Made by a program: the position numbers and the translations under genes. A stretch of 64,000 nucleotides of DNA from Flavobacterium sp. GTDB taxonomy: Bacteria; Bacteroidota; Bacteroidia; Flavobacteriales; Flavobacteriaceae. Below are positions 25,634-34,893 of this stretch, piece by piece (positions within the stretch are counted from its first letter, which is position 1; each line of letters begins with the position of its first letter). Location: positions 1-64,000 of the forward strand of contig NZ_SEBS01000007.1 in assembly GCF_004211145.1 (NCBI RefSeq), written 5' to 3'. The notes under the pieces are model-generated. The model saw only the letters and a program-made list of their open reading frames with translations. It was not told the DNA's origin and searched no databases.

Positions 25634-26041
25634 ATGAAACCATTCGATTTAGAAAATCATCCGCGCATCGAGCCGGGATTCAAAGCGCCCGAAAATTATT
25701 TCGACGATTTTGAGGACCGAATGTTCGAGAAACTTGAAACGCGGGAAGTAAAAGTCGTTCCCCTTTTCAAAAAATACAGAGTCGCCGTTTACGCCGCAGC
25801 CGCCGTTTTGTTGCTTGCGCTCCTGATCCCGTTGTTCAACAGCGTATCGCAGCCCACCGAACTCGACGATGCAACGATAGAAAATTACCTCGCGTATCAA
25901 TCGGGCATCAATCAATTCGATCTGCTTACTGTGCTCGAACCCCAAGACATCGAGGAACTCAAAACGGAAATTCCGGTCGCCGACGAAGCGATCGAAGACT
26001 ATCTTTCCACATCGGACATCGAAAACATAATCATAGATTAA
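25634..26041 (+). CDS. Single-pass membrane protein, possible anti-sigma factor
   Basis: A 135-residue protein with a cytoplasmic N-terminal part (~50 residues, FKAPENYFDDFEDRMFEKLE), one membrane helix (about 52-70) and an acidic periplasmic tail. The layout and the position directly after an ECF sigma gene (30 bp) fit an anti-sigma role. No zinc-binding HxxxCxxC motif is present, so it is not a classical ZAS anti-sigma factor. Confidence 0.7.
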   Translation: MKPFDLENHPRIEPGFKAPENYFDDFEDRMFEKLETREVKVVPLFKKYRVAVYAAAAVLLLALLIPLFNSVSQPTELDDATIENYLAYQSGINQFDLLTVLEPQDIEELKTEIPVADEAIEDYLSTSDIENIIID

Positions 26042-26051
26042 ATTCACTAAT

Positions 26052-26495
26052 ATGAAAACGAAACAAATCCTCACGATTTTGCTCACGTTTGCTTCCTGCG
26101 CTATTTTCGCTCAAGGCGGACGTTTGAAAGAGAAAAAGGAACAACTTAAATCAGTAAAGGTCGCGTTTATCACCGAGGCGCTCGAACTTACGTCAGACGA
26201 AGCCCAAAAATTCTGGCCGATCTACAACACGTTCGAGGACAAACAATTCGAACTTCGCAAAGACAAACTCGATGCCTACCGCAAACGCATGAACGAATCG
26301 CTGACCGATAAGGAAGCCTCGACCTTGCTCACACAAATGGAAAGTACCGAGGACGAACTGCACCAACTGCGCAAGAAATTAGTCGCCGATCTGCGCGGCG
26401 TGATCGGTCCGGTCAAGATAATCAAACTCAACAAGGCCGAAGAAGATTTCAAATCGAAATTACTCAAGCAGTATCGCGACCGAAAACGGGAATAA
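26052..26495 (+). CDS. Spy/CpxP-like periplasmic helical protein
   Basis: A 147-residue exported protein; the signal peptide ends near AIFAQGG. The mature part is a charged helical bundle with LTSDEAQKFWPIYNTFEDK and LTDKEAS patterns, like the LTxxQ-type chaperones and stress sensors of the periplasm. It ends the three-gene sigma operon, 10 bp after the membrane protein. A role in sensing envelope or metal stress is inferred from family resemblance. Confidence 0.8.
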   Translation: MKTKQILTILLTFASCAIFAQGGRLKEKKEQLKSVKVAFITEALELTSDEAQKFWPIYNTFEDKQFELRKDKLDAYRKRMNESLTDKEASTLLTQMESTEDELHQLRKKLVADLRGVIGPVKIIKLNKAEEDFKSKLLKQYRDRKRE

Positions 26496-26497
26496 AA

Positions 26498-26523
26498 AAA
26501 GGAGCCAATTGAGCTCCTTTTTT
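26498..26523. terminator. Bidirectional terminator
   Basis: AAAGGAGC (26498-26505) with GCTCCTTT (26513-26520) between the convergent Spy-like and BNR-repeat genes; T-runs on both strands. Confidence 0.85.
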
Positions 26524-27573
26524 TTATTTGTCGTCTTTCTTGAACCGAATCCTGACGATTTTCCCCTTTCCGGCCGCGAAAGCCGTGCTGTCGTTTTGGA
26601 ATCGGATCGTGTAGAGCGAATAATCATTGAGCAATTGCTTCCATGTTTTTCCTGTGTCCGACGAATAATACAATCCCGAACCTCCGACGCTTGCGATCTT
26701 CTCGCCTTTTCCGCCGGGAACGAACTGCACGCACGACGTGTATCCGAACGCCTCGTTTTCAGCAATGAGTTTCCAGGTTTTTCCGCCGTCGAACGTAATG
26801 GCTTTGTTTTCCTGGTTTCGGTTCTGGCGTTCGTAATCGCCTCCCGCGACGAAGCCTATCTTGGAATCGTAGAAGTCGGCCGTGAAGATTCCCGTCATGG
26901 ATTTGCCGCTGATGATCGGCGTATCGTAAACCTTCCAGCTTTTTCCTTTGTCGGGTGAATGGAATACGCGCGCCTTTTTTCCGCCCGAAACAATCCAGGC
27001 GTTGTTTCCTTTTACGGTTACATTCGTATTGCTGGCCGCGAATGCCGCCTCGCCCATTTCGATTTTCGGCAGGTTTTTGCATAGCACTTTGTTCCAGGAT
27101 GTTCCGCCGTTTCGGGTGATCAGCACTGAGAAGCAGTCGTCGATCGGATCACCGATGGCGATTCCCTCGGACGCGTTCCAAAACTGCATGCTGTCGTAAA
27201 ATGCTTTCTTGTGATCGTCGGTATGGACGGTCTTTGCGTTTTCGAGTTGCTTGTCGGTTCGAAGTAAGAAAGCGGGACTTCCTGCGTTGAGCGCGAAGAA
27301 ACCTTTTGACGTCAATGCGATGCTTCGGAATTCAAGCGAATCGGGAGAAAATTGCTTTTCAGTATGTTTTTTGGAACTGAGGTCGTAAAAGCCGTAACGC
27401 GATTTGTCGGCTCCGTAATAAATTCGATCGCCTTCGACCCAAATCGCACGGCAGCTGAAGTCGCCCGTAAGCAACGTATCGACTTCGACCTTTGAGAATT
27501 GTTTGTTGGATTTGTAGCTTGGATTCGGGATCAGCGCATATAATAATACCAGTAATGATGTAAGGTATTTCAT
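26524..27573 (-). CDS. BNR/YCF48-like beta-propeller protein
   Basis: A 349-residue protein with a hydrophobic N-terminus (signal or anchor). Four Asp-box repeats of the form xDxGxSWxxx are visible: RNGGTSWNKV, PDKGKSWKVY, FDGGKTWKLI and SDTGKTWKQL. This is the fold of sialidase-like and photosystem-assembly YCF48-like propellers. In Bacteroidota such proteins are often called oxidoreductases without evidence. No catalytic residues of sialidases are evident, so I would not call it an enzyme. Confidence 0.85.
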   Translation of the reverse strand: MKYLTSLLVLLYALIPNPSYKSNKQFSKVEVDTLLTGDFSCRAIWVEGDRIYYGADKSRYGFYDLSSKKHTEKQFSPDSLEFRSIALTSKGFFALNAGSPAFLLRTDKQLENAKTVHTDDHKKAFYDSMQFWNASEGIAIGDPIDDCFSVLITRNGGTSWNKVLCKNLPKIEMGEAAFAASNTNVTVKGNNAWIVSGGKKARVFHSPDKGKSWKVYDTPIISGKSMTGIFTADFYDSKIGFVAGGDYERQNRNQENKAITFDGGKTWKLIAENEAFGYTSCVQFVPGGKGEKIASVGGSGLYYSSDTGKTWKQLLNDYSLYTIRFQNDSTAFAAGKGKIVRIRFKKDDK

Positions 27574-27701
27574 GGGTTTCGAGGTTAACTTTACTTAAAA
27601 GTAGTCAATAAATTCGGTATCCCAAAAACGCTTCAGAAATTCGTGGCACAGTAATTGGATTCCGGCTCCAAGAAATTAGAAAAACGTAAAAAACCACGAT
27701 T

Positions 27702-29075
27702 ATGAAACCTAGAATTATATCCTCGCTCTTATGTGGTATTTTGTTTACCACAGGTTTATTTGCCCAGGACCGGACAACGGTTACGGCAACAAACTACGAC
27801 GTAAGTGACAACCTCGACCTTAAAGCGGTAGCATCGATATTCGGTGATTCCCGTGACCTTGAAGATTTCGAGCGTCGACTAAACGACCCCGATCTTCAAA
27901 TCTCCAACTTAGATTTAAATGGCGACAACGAAGTCGATTATCTCCGGGTAATCGAATCGACCGAAGGCAATACGCGCCTCGTAGTCGTCCAAGCCGTTCT
28001 TGACCGCGACGTTTACCAAGACGTAGCCACGATTGAAGTGGAACGCAGCGGAAACGACATCCAGGTTCAAGTCGTCGGTGATACGTTTATGTACGGTCCG
28101 AATTATATCTACGAACCTGTTTATGTGACGCGACCTGCTTTCTTTTCGATCTGGTGGGGCGTCGGTTACCATCCGTACGCATCTAACTGGTACTGGGGAT
28201 ATTATCCGAGCTACTGGCACGTTTGGCGCCCGATGCCGGTGTATCGCTACCGCAATCACGTCCATGTCCACGTAAACGTATACAACCAATACAACTATGT
28301 AAACGTGAGACGAAGCCGCACCGCAGCAGCACTTTACAGCTCACGACGTGAAAACGGATACGCACAACGTTATCAAGGACGTTCATTCGAACAACGAAAC
28401 AAGAATGTTTCCAACCGATACGAACTCGACCGCAGCCGCGGAACGCTTGCCCGTAACGAAGGTACGAGAGGAGCGCGTAATGCGGGAACCACTCGCGGCG
28501 CCAACACCGGAAGCCGTGAAACCACAAAAAGTGGAACTCGTTCGAAAGAGTATCCGACGAGATCGAATCCAAGAACAGGCACCACGAGAGACAACGTAAA
28601 ATCGACTGGAACACGCAATGGATCGACTCGGGCGACATCGCCTAGAACAAACGCGACGAGAAGCGATGCGACTAAAACCGGAACACGCGATTATCCGACG
28701 CGTAACAACCCGACGACACGCAGCGATGCGAACCGTTCGACAGGAGCACAACGTTCAGCCACGCCGAACCGTGAGATGAATTCGCAACGAAACACACCGA
28801 GTCGCGTAGAATCACCACGTCCGGCGACGCAACAACGCGCCGAGCGTCAGTCGGCTCCGCAAGTACAACGTCAGAGCACGCCGCAGGTTCAACGCCAAAG
28901 CGCGCCTCAAATGCAAAGACAAAGCGCTCCGCAGATGCAGCGTCAAAGCCAGCCTCAGATGCAAAGACAGAGTGCTCCTCAAATGCAGCGTCAAAGCGCG
29001 CCTCAAGCACCACGTCAAAGTGCGCCGCAAGGAGGCGGACAACGCGGTGGTGGCGATGGTGGCGGACGTCGCTAA
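27702..29075 (+). CDS. Exported protein with tandem octapeptide repeats
   Basis: A 457-residue protein with a signal peptide (cleavage near GLFAQ) and a structured N-terminal ~200 residues rich in Tyr and Trp (YHPYASNWYWGYYPSYWHVW). Residues ~210-380 are basic and rich in Arg, Thr and Asn. Residues ~383-446 consist of eight copies of an 8-residue unit QRQSAPQM with substitutions (S/T, A/Q, M/V). It ends in a Gly/Arg tail. No retention motif for the outer membrane is seen. It resembles flavobacterial cell-surface proteins of unknown role; the basic tail could bind acidic polymers. Confidence 0.8.
   Translation: MKPRIISSLLCGILFTTGLFAQDRTTVTATNYDVSDNLDLKAVASIFGDSRDLEDFERRLNDPDLQISNLDLNGDNEVDYLRVIESTEGNTRLVVVQAVLDRDVYQDVATIEVERSGNDIQVQVVGDTFMYGPNYIYEPVYVTRPAFFSIWWGVGYHPYASNWYWGYYPSYWHVWRPMPVYRYRNHVHVHVNVYNQYNYVNVRRSRTAAALYSSRRENGYAQRYQGRSFEQRNKNVSNRYELDRSRGTLARNEGTRGARNAGTTRGANTGSRETTKSGTRSKEYPTRSNPRTGTTRDNVKSTGTRNGSTRATSPRTNATRSDATKTGTRDYPTRNNPTTRSDANRSTGAQRSATPNREMNSQRNTPSRVESPRPATQQRAERQSAPQVQRQSTPQVQRQSAPQMQRQSAPQMQRQSQPQMQRQSAPQMQRQSAPQAPRQSAPQGGGQRGGGDGGGRR
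28848..29040 (+). repeat. 24-bp tandem repeat encoding QRQSAPQM
   Basis: Eight consecutive units of about 24 bp with synonymous differences between copies, within the previous gene. The coded unit is strictly kept while third bases vary, which argues for selection on the protein. Confidence 0.85.
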
Positions 29076-29109
29076 TCACAAATCAAATTTCCCCATATAT
29101 ATTTCCCTT

Positions 29110-29143
29110 GAAGCATCGCACACAAAGCGATGCTTCTTTTTTT
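29110..29143 (+). terminator. Terminator of the octapeptide-repeat gene
   Basis: Ten-base stem GAAGCATCGC (29110-29119) with GCGATGCTTC (29127-29136), then seven Ts. Confidence 0.92.
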
Positions 29144-29194
29144 GCGCCCCATTAAAAAAAAAGCATCTACAACGCGTAATGTCGTTAATAGTCA

Positions 29195-29202
29195 TAACTT
29201 TG
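29195..29202 (+). promoter_or_regulatory. Candidate -7 box for kup
   Basis: TAACTTTG, 23 bp before the kup ATG, matches TAnnTTTG and lies downstream of the preceding terminator. Confidence 0.45.
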
Positions 29203-29225
29203 CTGCTTTATGTTTTGATGATATC

Positions 29226-31199
29226 ATGAGTTCACAGCATCACGGCCTTCACAATAAGCTTACGTTCGCGGGCTTGTTGATTACCTTAGGGATAATTTAC
29301 GGCGACATTGGGACTTCCCCGCTTTATGTAATGAAAGCCATAATCGGTGAACACGCCATCAACAGGGATGTCGTTCTCGGTGGGATTTCGTGCATCTTCT
29401 GGACGCTCACACTACAAACCACGATCAAATACGTCATCATCACGCTAAGCGCCGACAACCACGGAGAAGGTGGAATTTTCGCGTTGTATGCGCTGGTAAG
29501 GCGGACCAAAGTCAAATGGCTGATCGTTCCCGCCATAATCGGAGGTAGCGCATTGCTTGCCGACGGTATCATCACGCCTCCGATCTCGGTCTCATCGGCA
29601 GTTGAAGGTCTGAGTACGTTCTATCCTGAAATCAATACCGTTCCCATCGTAATCGCGATATTGATCGTCCTGTTTACCATACAGCAGTTCGGAACAAAAC
29701 TCGTAGGGAAATTTTTTGCTCCGATGATGTTGATCTGGTTTGGCATGCTCGGCATTTTAGGCGTTCTGCAAATCGGTTCGAACATAGAAGTATTCAAGGC
29801 GTTGAACCCATATTACGCCTATCATTTACTGACAATCCATCCCGAAGGATTCTACGTGCTTGGTTTCGTATTCCTTTGTACGACAGGTGCCGAGGCTTTA
29901 TATTCGGACATGGGACATTGCGGGCGCAAAAACATCAGGATCAGTTGGATATTCGTTAAAACCGCACTGGTACTGAACTATTTCGGACAAGCCGCATATC
30001 TGATCCAACACGAAGGACAGACGCTTCAAGCGCTCGGCGGCGAATTCGGTAACCCGTTTTATCTTATAATGGCCGACTGGTTCAAACCTTTCGGTATCAT
30101 GATCGCCACAATGGCGGCCGTAATCGCGTCACAGGCGCTTATCAGCGGGTCGTTCACATTGATAAATGAAGCGATGCGTTTAAGCTTCTGGCCGAAAGTA
30201 AAAATCAAATATCCTACGGAATTGAAAGGACAGCTTTACATTCCATCGATAAACTGGTTGCTACTTTGGGGTTGCATCGGGATCGTATTGCATTTCAAGG
30301 AATCGAAAAACATGGAAGCCGCATACGGTCTGGCCATCGTTTTGTGTATGATCATGACCACGATCCTGCTCAATTACTACATGATTTTGAAACGCGTTCC
30401 CTGGTATATTTTTTCGCCTATCATCACCGTTTATCTATTGATAGAAGGCAGTTTCCTTTGGGCGAACCTCGACAAATTTCCGCACGGAGGTTACGTTTCG
30501 GTGTTGATTACTTGTTTGCTCATCGGCGTCATGGCAACATGGAACAAGGCCAAGAAAATCAGCAAGAACTACACGAAATTCGTCAAGATCGAGGATTACA
30601 AAAAAGTATTGGCCGAACTCAGCGTCGATCTGTCGATACCTAAGTACGCGACGCATCTGGTGTATATGACAAACGCGGGCCGCACCGACGAAATCGAAGA
30701 AAAAGTGATGATTTCGATTCTACAAAAACGTCCGAAACGCGCCGACTTGTACTGGCTCGTACACGTAAACATCGTAAATGAACCCTATCGCGCCGAATAT
30801 CGCGTAACTGAAATCATCAAGGACGACCTGTTCCGGATCGACTTCAATCTTGGCTTCCGCGAACCGACCAAAATCAACCTGATGTTCCGCGAAGTGCTCC
30901 GCGACATGGTGCAAAAAGGCGAGGTCGACGTAACGAGCCGTTATGAATCTTTGAATCGGAACAGCATCATCGGCGACTTTAAATTCGTACTTTCAGAGAA
31001 GTTCCTTTCAAACGATTCTGATTTGAGATTCGACGAAAAGGTCATCATGAACACGTACTTCGCGCTCAAGAAATTCAGTTTGTCTGAAGAGAAAGCGTTC
31101 GGTTTGGATTCAAGTTCTGTCAAGGTCGAGAAATTCCCGCTCGTGCTCCATGCGCCCGAAAAAATTGCTCTTACACGAGTTTACAAAAACAAGGAATAA
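29226..31199 (+). CDS. kup: KUP family potassium uptake transporter
   Basis: A ~657-residue membrane protein. About 12 hydrophobic helices fill residues ~10-440 with the family start LGIIYGDIGTSPLYV and GADGIITPPISVSSA-like helix, followed by a ~200-residue cytoplasmic domain. It imports K+ driven by protons. I choose the ATG at 29226 because an upstream in-frame ATG (29130) would put the preceding terminator inside the gene. Confidence 0.95.
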   Translation: MSSQHHGLHNKLTFAGLLITLGIIYGDIGTSPLYVMKAIIGEHAINRDVVLGGISCIFWTLTLQTTIKYVIITLSADNHGEGGIFALYALVRRTKVKWLIVPAIIGGSALLADGIITPPISVSSAVEGLSTFYPEINTVPIVIAILIVLFTIQQFGTKLVGKFFAPMMLIWFGMLGILGVLQIGSNIEVFKALNPYYAYHLLTIHPEGFYVLGFVFLCTTGAEALYSDMGHCGRKNIRISWIFVKTALVLNYFGQAAYLIQHEGQTLQALGGEFGNPFYLIMADWFKPFGIMIATMAAVIASQALISGSFTLINEAMRLSFWPKVKIKYPTELKGQLYIPSINWLLLWGCIGIVLHFKESKNMEAAYGLAIVLCMIMTTILLNYYMILKRVPWYIFSPIITVYLLIEGSFLWANLDKFPHGGYVSVLITCLLIGVMATWNKAKKISKNYTKFVKIEDYKKVLAELSVDLSIPKYATHLVYMTNAGRTDEIEEKVMISILQKRPKRADLYWLVHVNIVNEPYRAEYRVTEIIKDDLFRIDFNLGFREPTKINLMFREVLRDMVQKGEVDVTSRYESLNRNSIIGDFKFVLSEKFLSNDSDLRFDEKVIMNTYFALKKFSLSEEKAFGLDSSSVKVEKFPLVLHAPEKIALTRVYKNKE

Positions 31200-32351
31200 C
31201 TATTTCTTGACGATTTTTCCCGATTGATTTCCCGAGGTTGAAGTCACTCGATACACATAAACTCCCTGCGGCAAAAAGTCAAGATTTAGGCGTTGCGACG
31301 TTTCGATGCGCACCGATAGCAACTTGCGTCCGAATAAATCGAACAACTCCAGGTTTCCCGAACCTTGCATTTCAACCGTGAGCATGTCCGAAACCGGATT
31401 CGGCGACAGTTTAATTTTCCTTTCCCCGATTGCGGCGACCGACAATTCCTCGCATTGTTCACACGTCCTGAGGAAGGAAACGGCATCGTCGGATTCTATG
31501 AGATCATTGAACGCACTACCCGATTGACAATCGTTGTTCAAATTCGCACGCAACCACGGCACGATGTAATCCGCGATAACCTGATGTTGCTCATCGCGCG
31601 AAATATCTGGACCCGGCGAACACGTAGCTTCCCCGATCTGGCACAGCAAATTGAAATCCGACATTTGGCAATGGCTCGCGCCCGTAATATTCACGTACGT
31701 CTTGCAACCGCTCGCAAGCGAAGTATACATCGGCAATTGATTCGTCGACGGCGGTGTCACGCAATCGTTCGAACCCGCGATCACGAGTGCCGGAACATTC
31801 AAAGTCGCGGCGGCAGTAATCGCCGACGGATTCGTTTCGGCCGGAGCCAAAACAGCGAGCGCGGTGATCGACGTATTTTGCTGCATGCCGATAAAAGCCG
31901 CGCCTCCGCCCATACTGTGGCCCATCAACGCGCTTGTCGAGGAAAGTCGATTGAAGAAAATTGACGAAGCGTCCTGGTTCAGCGATTGCATCCGCGCGAT
32001 GCAGAACGCGAGATCTTTTCCGAATTCCGCGTGAGATGGAGCTATTCCGCCCTCGGTCTTCGGGAAAACCATCACGAAACCATTGGGAACCAACGTCTGC
32101 CAAATGTTTTCATACGCGTCCCAACCCATCACGAATCCATGGCCGAAAGCGATGGTCGCGAATTGCGCATCGGTTGCCACGGGAACGTTGTTGCCGGCAG
32201 TTGTCGCCGGGTAGTAAATTTCAACGGGAATACTGCGGTTATTGCGCGAAGCGTCCGTAAAAGTCGATGAAAGATGCCCGACCGGATAGTTTTGGGCGAA
32301 GGTGCTAATCGACAGAAATAACGATATCAGCAAGAGTAATTTTGTTTTCAT
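31200..32351 (-). CDS. Secreted alpha/beta-hydrolase (cutinase/chlorophyllase-like) with type IX secretion domain
   Basis: A 383-residue exported hydrolase. After a signal peptide (cleavage near TFAQ) comes an alpha/beta-hydrolase core with nucleophile S146 in GHSMGGG, acid D196 in AGSNDCVTPP and base H227 in GASHCQM. This triad pattern is that of dienelactone hydrolase-like, cutinase and PET-hydrolase-like esterases. C197 and nearby cysteines could form disulfides. Residues ~314-383 (KLSPNPVSDMLTVE, QGVYVYRVTS, GKIVKK) are a type A sorting domain that sends proteins through the type IX system. The substrate is unknown. I choose the ATG at 32351; the longer frame adds seven residues in front of the signal peptide. 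Confidence 0.88.
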   Translation of the reverse strand: MKTKLLLLISLFLSISTFAQNYPVGHLSSTFTDASRNNRSIPVEIYYPATTAGNNVPVATDAQFATIAFGHGFVMGWDAYENIWQTLVPNGFVMVFPKTEGGIAPSHAEFGKDLAFCIARMQSLNQDASSIFFNRLSSTSALMGHSMGGGAAFIGMQQNTSITALAVLAPAETNPSAITAAATLNVPALVIAGSNDCVTPPSTNQLPMYTSLASGCKTYVNITGASHCQMSDFNLLCQIGEATCSPGPDISRDEQHQVIADYIVPWLRANLNNDCQSGSAFNDLIESDDAVSFLRTCEQCEELSVAAIGERKIKLSPNPVSDMLTVEMQGSGNLELFDLFGRKLLSVRIETSQRLNLDFLPQGVYVYRVTSTSGNQSGKIVKK

Positions 32352-32461
32352 GGTGTTTGTATTTGTCACCATCTAAGTTACAGTCAATTACGTTACGTTC
32401 GACACGTGTTAACATCTGCAAAACATTTGTTTAAGCTCAATAGCAATCATTATTTTTGTAC

Positions 32462-32469
32462 TACCTTTG
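32462..32469 (+). promoter_or_regulatory. Candidate -7 box for rsmB
   Basis: TACCTTTG, 17 bp before the ATG. Confidence 0.4.
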
Positions 32470-32486
32470 CCGCTCAATTTCCATAA

Positions 32487-33701
32487 ATGAGATTACACAG
32501 AAACCTGGTTTACACAACCATCGACTCGCTTAACGCCATTTTTAACGAGGGTGAATACGCTGACAAAGTCGTAGCACGCGCACTTAAAAAAGACAAACGT
32601 TGGGGAAGTTCCGACCGCAAGTTCGTAGCCGAAACAATTTATGAAATCGTACGCTGGAAAAGGCTTTACGCCGAAATCGCGCAGGTGAAAGAACCGTTCG
32701 ACCGCGACTCCATCTGGCGCATGTTCGGAGTTTGGGCCGTGTTGCGCGGTTATCCGATCCCCGATTGGCGACAACTCGACGGAACGCCCGAACGCAAGAT
32801 CAAAGGCCGTTTCGATGAACTTTCGAAAATCAGGAAATACAAGGAATCCATTCCCGATTGGATGGACGAACTCGGCGTCAAAGAACTTGGAGAAGAGAAA
32901 TGGGCCAAGGAAATCCACGCGCAGAACGAACCGGCAAAGGTTATATTGCGCGTCAACACCTTGAAGACGACGCGTGAAAAATTGCGCGCCATCCTGATGG
33001 ATCTCAACATCGAGACCGAATTCCTTAAAGATCAACCCGATGCCTTGGTATTGAAAGAACGCGCCAATGTATTCCTGACCGACGCGTTCAAGGACGGATT
33101 TTTCGAAGTCCAGGACGCGAGTTCTCAGCTCGTCGCGCCTTTCCTCGACGTTCAACCCGGAATGCGCGTCGTCGATGCGTGCGCCGGAGCCGGAGGAAAA
33201 ACGCTTCACATGGCGTCGCTCATGGAAAACAAAGGGCAATTGATCGCGATGGACTTGTACGAAAGCAAACTCAAACAATTGAAGTTGCGCGCAAAACGAA
33301 ACAGCGCGTTCAACATCGAATACCGCATCATCGACTCGACGAAGGTCATCAAAAAATTGCATGAAAAAGCCGACCGTGTCTTGATCGACGCGCCTTGCAG
33401 CGGATTGGGCGTATTGAAACGCAATCCCGATGCGAAGTGGAAATTGCAACCGGAATTCATCGATAACATCCGCAAGGTACAAGGCGAAGTGCTCGAGAAT
33501 TATTCAAAAATGGTAAAACCTGGCGGAAAGCTCGTGTACGCGACGTGTTCGGTGTTACCATCTGAAAATCAGGAACAAATACAGAAATTCTTAACATCGG
33601 AAACCGGCAAAAAATTTACCTTTGTGCAGGATTCCAAGATACTCGCCTCCGAATCGGGTTTCGACGGTTTCTACATGGCATTACTTGAACGCAAACAATA
33701 A
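32487..33701 (+). CDS. RsmB/NOP family rRNA cytosine-C5 methyltransferase
   Basis: A 404-residue RNA methyltransferase. The SAM-binding site shows DACAGAGGKT and the two catalytic cysteines lie in DAPCSG and YATCS, as in RsmB and RsmF. An N-terminal ~120-residue NusB-like part (SDRKFVAETIYEIVRWKRLY) precedes the core, which fits RsmB (16S C967). The exact target base is inferred. Ten bases later the endonuclease gene starts, likely in one operon. Confidence 0.9.
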   Translation: MRLHRNLVYTTIDSLNAIFNEGEYADKVVARALKKDKRWGSSDRKFVAETIYEIVRWKRLYAEIAQVKEPFDRDSIWRMFGVWAVLRGYPIPDWRQLDGTPERKIKGRFDELSKIRKYKESIPDWMDELGVKELGEEKWAKEIHAQNEPAKVILRVNTLKTTREKLRAILMDLNIETEFLKDQPDALVLKERANVFLTDAFKDGFFEVQDASSQLVAPFLDVQPGMRVVDACAGAGGKTLHMASLMENKGQLIAMDLYESKLKQLKLRAKRNSAFNIEYRIIDSTKVIKKLHEKADRVLIDAPCSGLGVLKRNPDAKWKLQPEFIDNIRKVQGEVLENYSKMVKPGGKLVYATCSVLPSENQEQIQKFLTSETGKKFTFVQDSKILASESGFDGFYMALLERKQ

Positions 33702-33710
33702 ATTACCCCA

Positions 33711-34784
33711 ATGAAGAAGATTTACGCTATGGCAGCGTTGGCATTGCACTTTTTTGCCTTCGCACAGGATGGAGCGCCCGCTCAGCCTTATTACGGAAGT
33801 TTCAACTTTACTTCCCAATCGGGAATGACGTTAAAGAACGCGTTGGCGACGCTTGTGACGAACAAACACACAAATAACTTGACTTATTCGCAGGTCTGGG
33901 ACGCACTTAAAAACACCGATCTCGATCCATCGAATTCGAATAACGTATTGCTCGTCTACGGGTGGGAAAACGGTTCCGACTCGAATTTGACGAACGACCG
34001 CTCGCGCAACAAGAACAGCAACGGAGGAAACAACGGCGAATGGAATCGCGAGCACACCTATGCCCAAGCATTGGGAAATCCTGACCTTGGACAAACGGGA
34101 CCGGGTGCCGACGCTCACCATTTGCGTGCCTCGGACGTACAGAGAAACAACACACGCGGTAACTTGAAATATGCCGCAGGTTCAGGAGTCGCATCGGGCG
34201 CGTCGAATGGCGGCTGGTATCCCGGCGATGAATGGAAAGGCGACGTAGCGCGTATGATGATGTATATGTATTTGCGATATGGCGACCAATGTTTGCCGAC
34301 TGTAATCGGTATCGGAAATTCAGTGCAAAGCGACCAGGACATGATCGATTTGTTCCTGCAATGGAACGCCGATGATCCGGTTTCGCCTTATGAGGACAAC
34401 CGAAATACCTATTTGGGAAGTACGACGAACACCTACCGACAGGGAAATCGCAACCCGTTTATCGACAACCCATATTTGGCGACGTTGATCTGGGGCGGGC
34501 CTGTGGCACAGAATCGTTGGCCATCACTTGGCACGGCCGATTTTGCTTGGGTTTCTACGGTAACCGTGTATCCGAATCCGGCTCACGATCGCATCAATAT
34601 CAGCAGCGACCGCGATCTGCAAGATATCGAGGTGATTTCGGTAAATGGTCAGGTTGTCCGACACATCGACCATCCGACATTCTCAAACCAGGAATTCACG
34701 ATAGAGAACCTTCCGAACGGATTTTATTTGATTAAGCTTTCTACGGGCGAGCAATCGATTGTTAAGAAAGTGATTGTGAATTAA
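33711..34784 (+). CDS. Endonuclease I family nuclease with type IX secretion domain
   Basis: A 357-residue secreted nuclease of the EndA/NucM family that cuts DNA (and RNA) non-specifically outside the cell. The signal peptide ends near FAFAQ. The beta-beta-metal region reads NGEWNREHTYAQ and ADAHHLRASD, with the catalytic histidine in REHTY. A C-terminal sorting domain (VYPNPAHDRINISSD, ENLPNGFYLIKLSTG, VKKVIVN) marks export by the type IX system. It probably serves nutrient capture or biofilm DNA turnover. Confidence 0.92.
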   Translation: MKKIYAMAALALHFFAFAQDGAPAQPYYGSFNFTSQSGMTLKNALATLVTNKHTNNLTYSQVWDALKNTDLDPSNSNNVLLVYGWENGSDSNLTNDRSRNKNSNGGNNGEWNREHTYAQALGNPDLGQTGPGADAHHLRASDVQRNNTRGNLKYAAGSGVASGASNGGWYPGDEWKGDVARMMMYMYLRYGDQCLPTVIGIGNSVQSDQDMIDLFLQWNADDPVSPYEDNRNTYLGSTTNTYRQGNRNPFIDNPYLATLIWGGPVAQNRWPSLGTADFAWVSTVTVYPNPAHDRINISSDRDLQDIEVISVNGQVVRHIDHPTFSNQEFTIENLPNGFYLIKLSTGEQSIVKKVIVN

Positions 34785-34785
34785 T

Positions 34786-34852
34786 TGACAATGGATAATT
34801 GACAATTGATAATTGATAATTGACAATGGATAATTGACAATGGATAATTGTT
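34786..34852. repeat. Array of TGACAATTGATAAT words, inverted mate at 35052-35090
   Basis: Five to six copies of a TGATAATTGACAATGGATAAT word. The complementary array CAATTGTCAATTATCAATTATT lies at 35052-35090, just inside the end of the Rho gene. The two arms enclose two terminators and can form a long stem of ~40 bp. Confidence 0.8.
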
Positions 34853-34863
34853 CGATATATAAG

Positions 34864-34893
34864 AAATCCCGGCGTTTTGCTGGGATTTTTATT
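34864..34893 (+). terminator. Terminator of the endonuclease gene
   Basis: AAATCCCGGC (34864-34873) with GCTGGGATTT (34879-34888), one G-T pair, then a T-rich run. Confidence 0.85.

Noticed and set aside
29130..29225. Upstream ATG for kup
   Set aside because: The extension overlaps the terminator of the preceding gene and lacks any family similarity.
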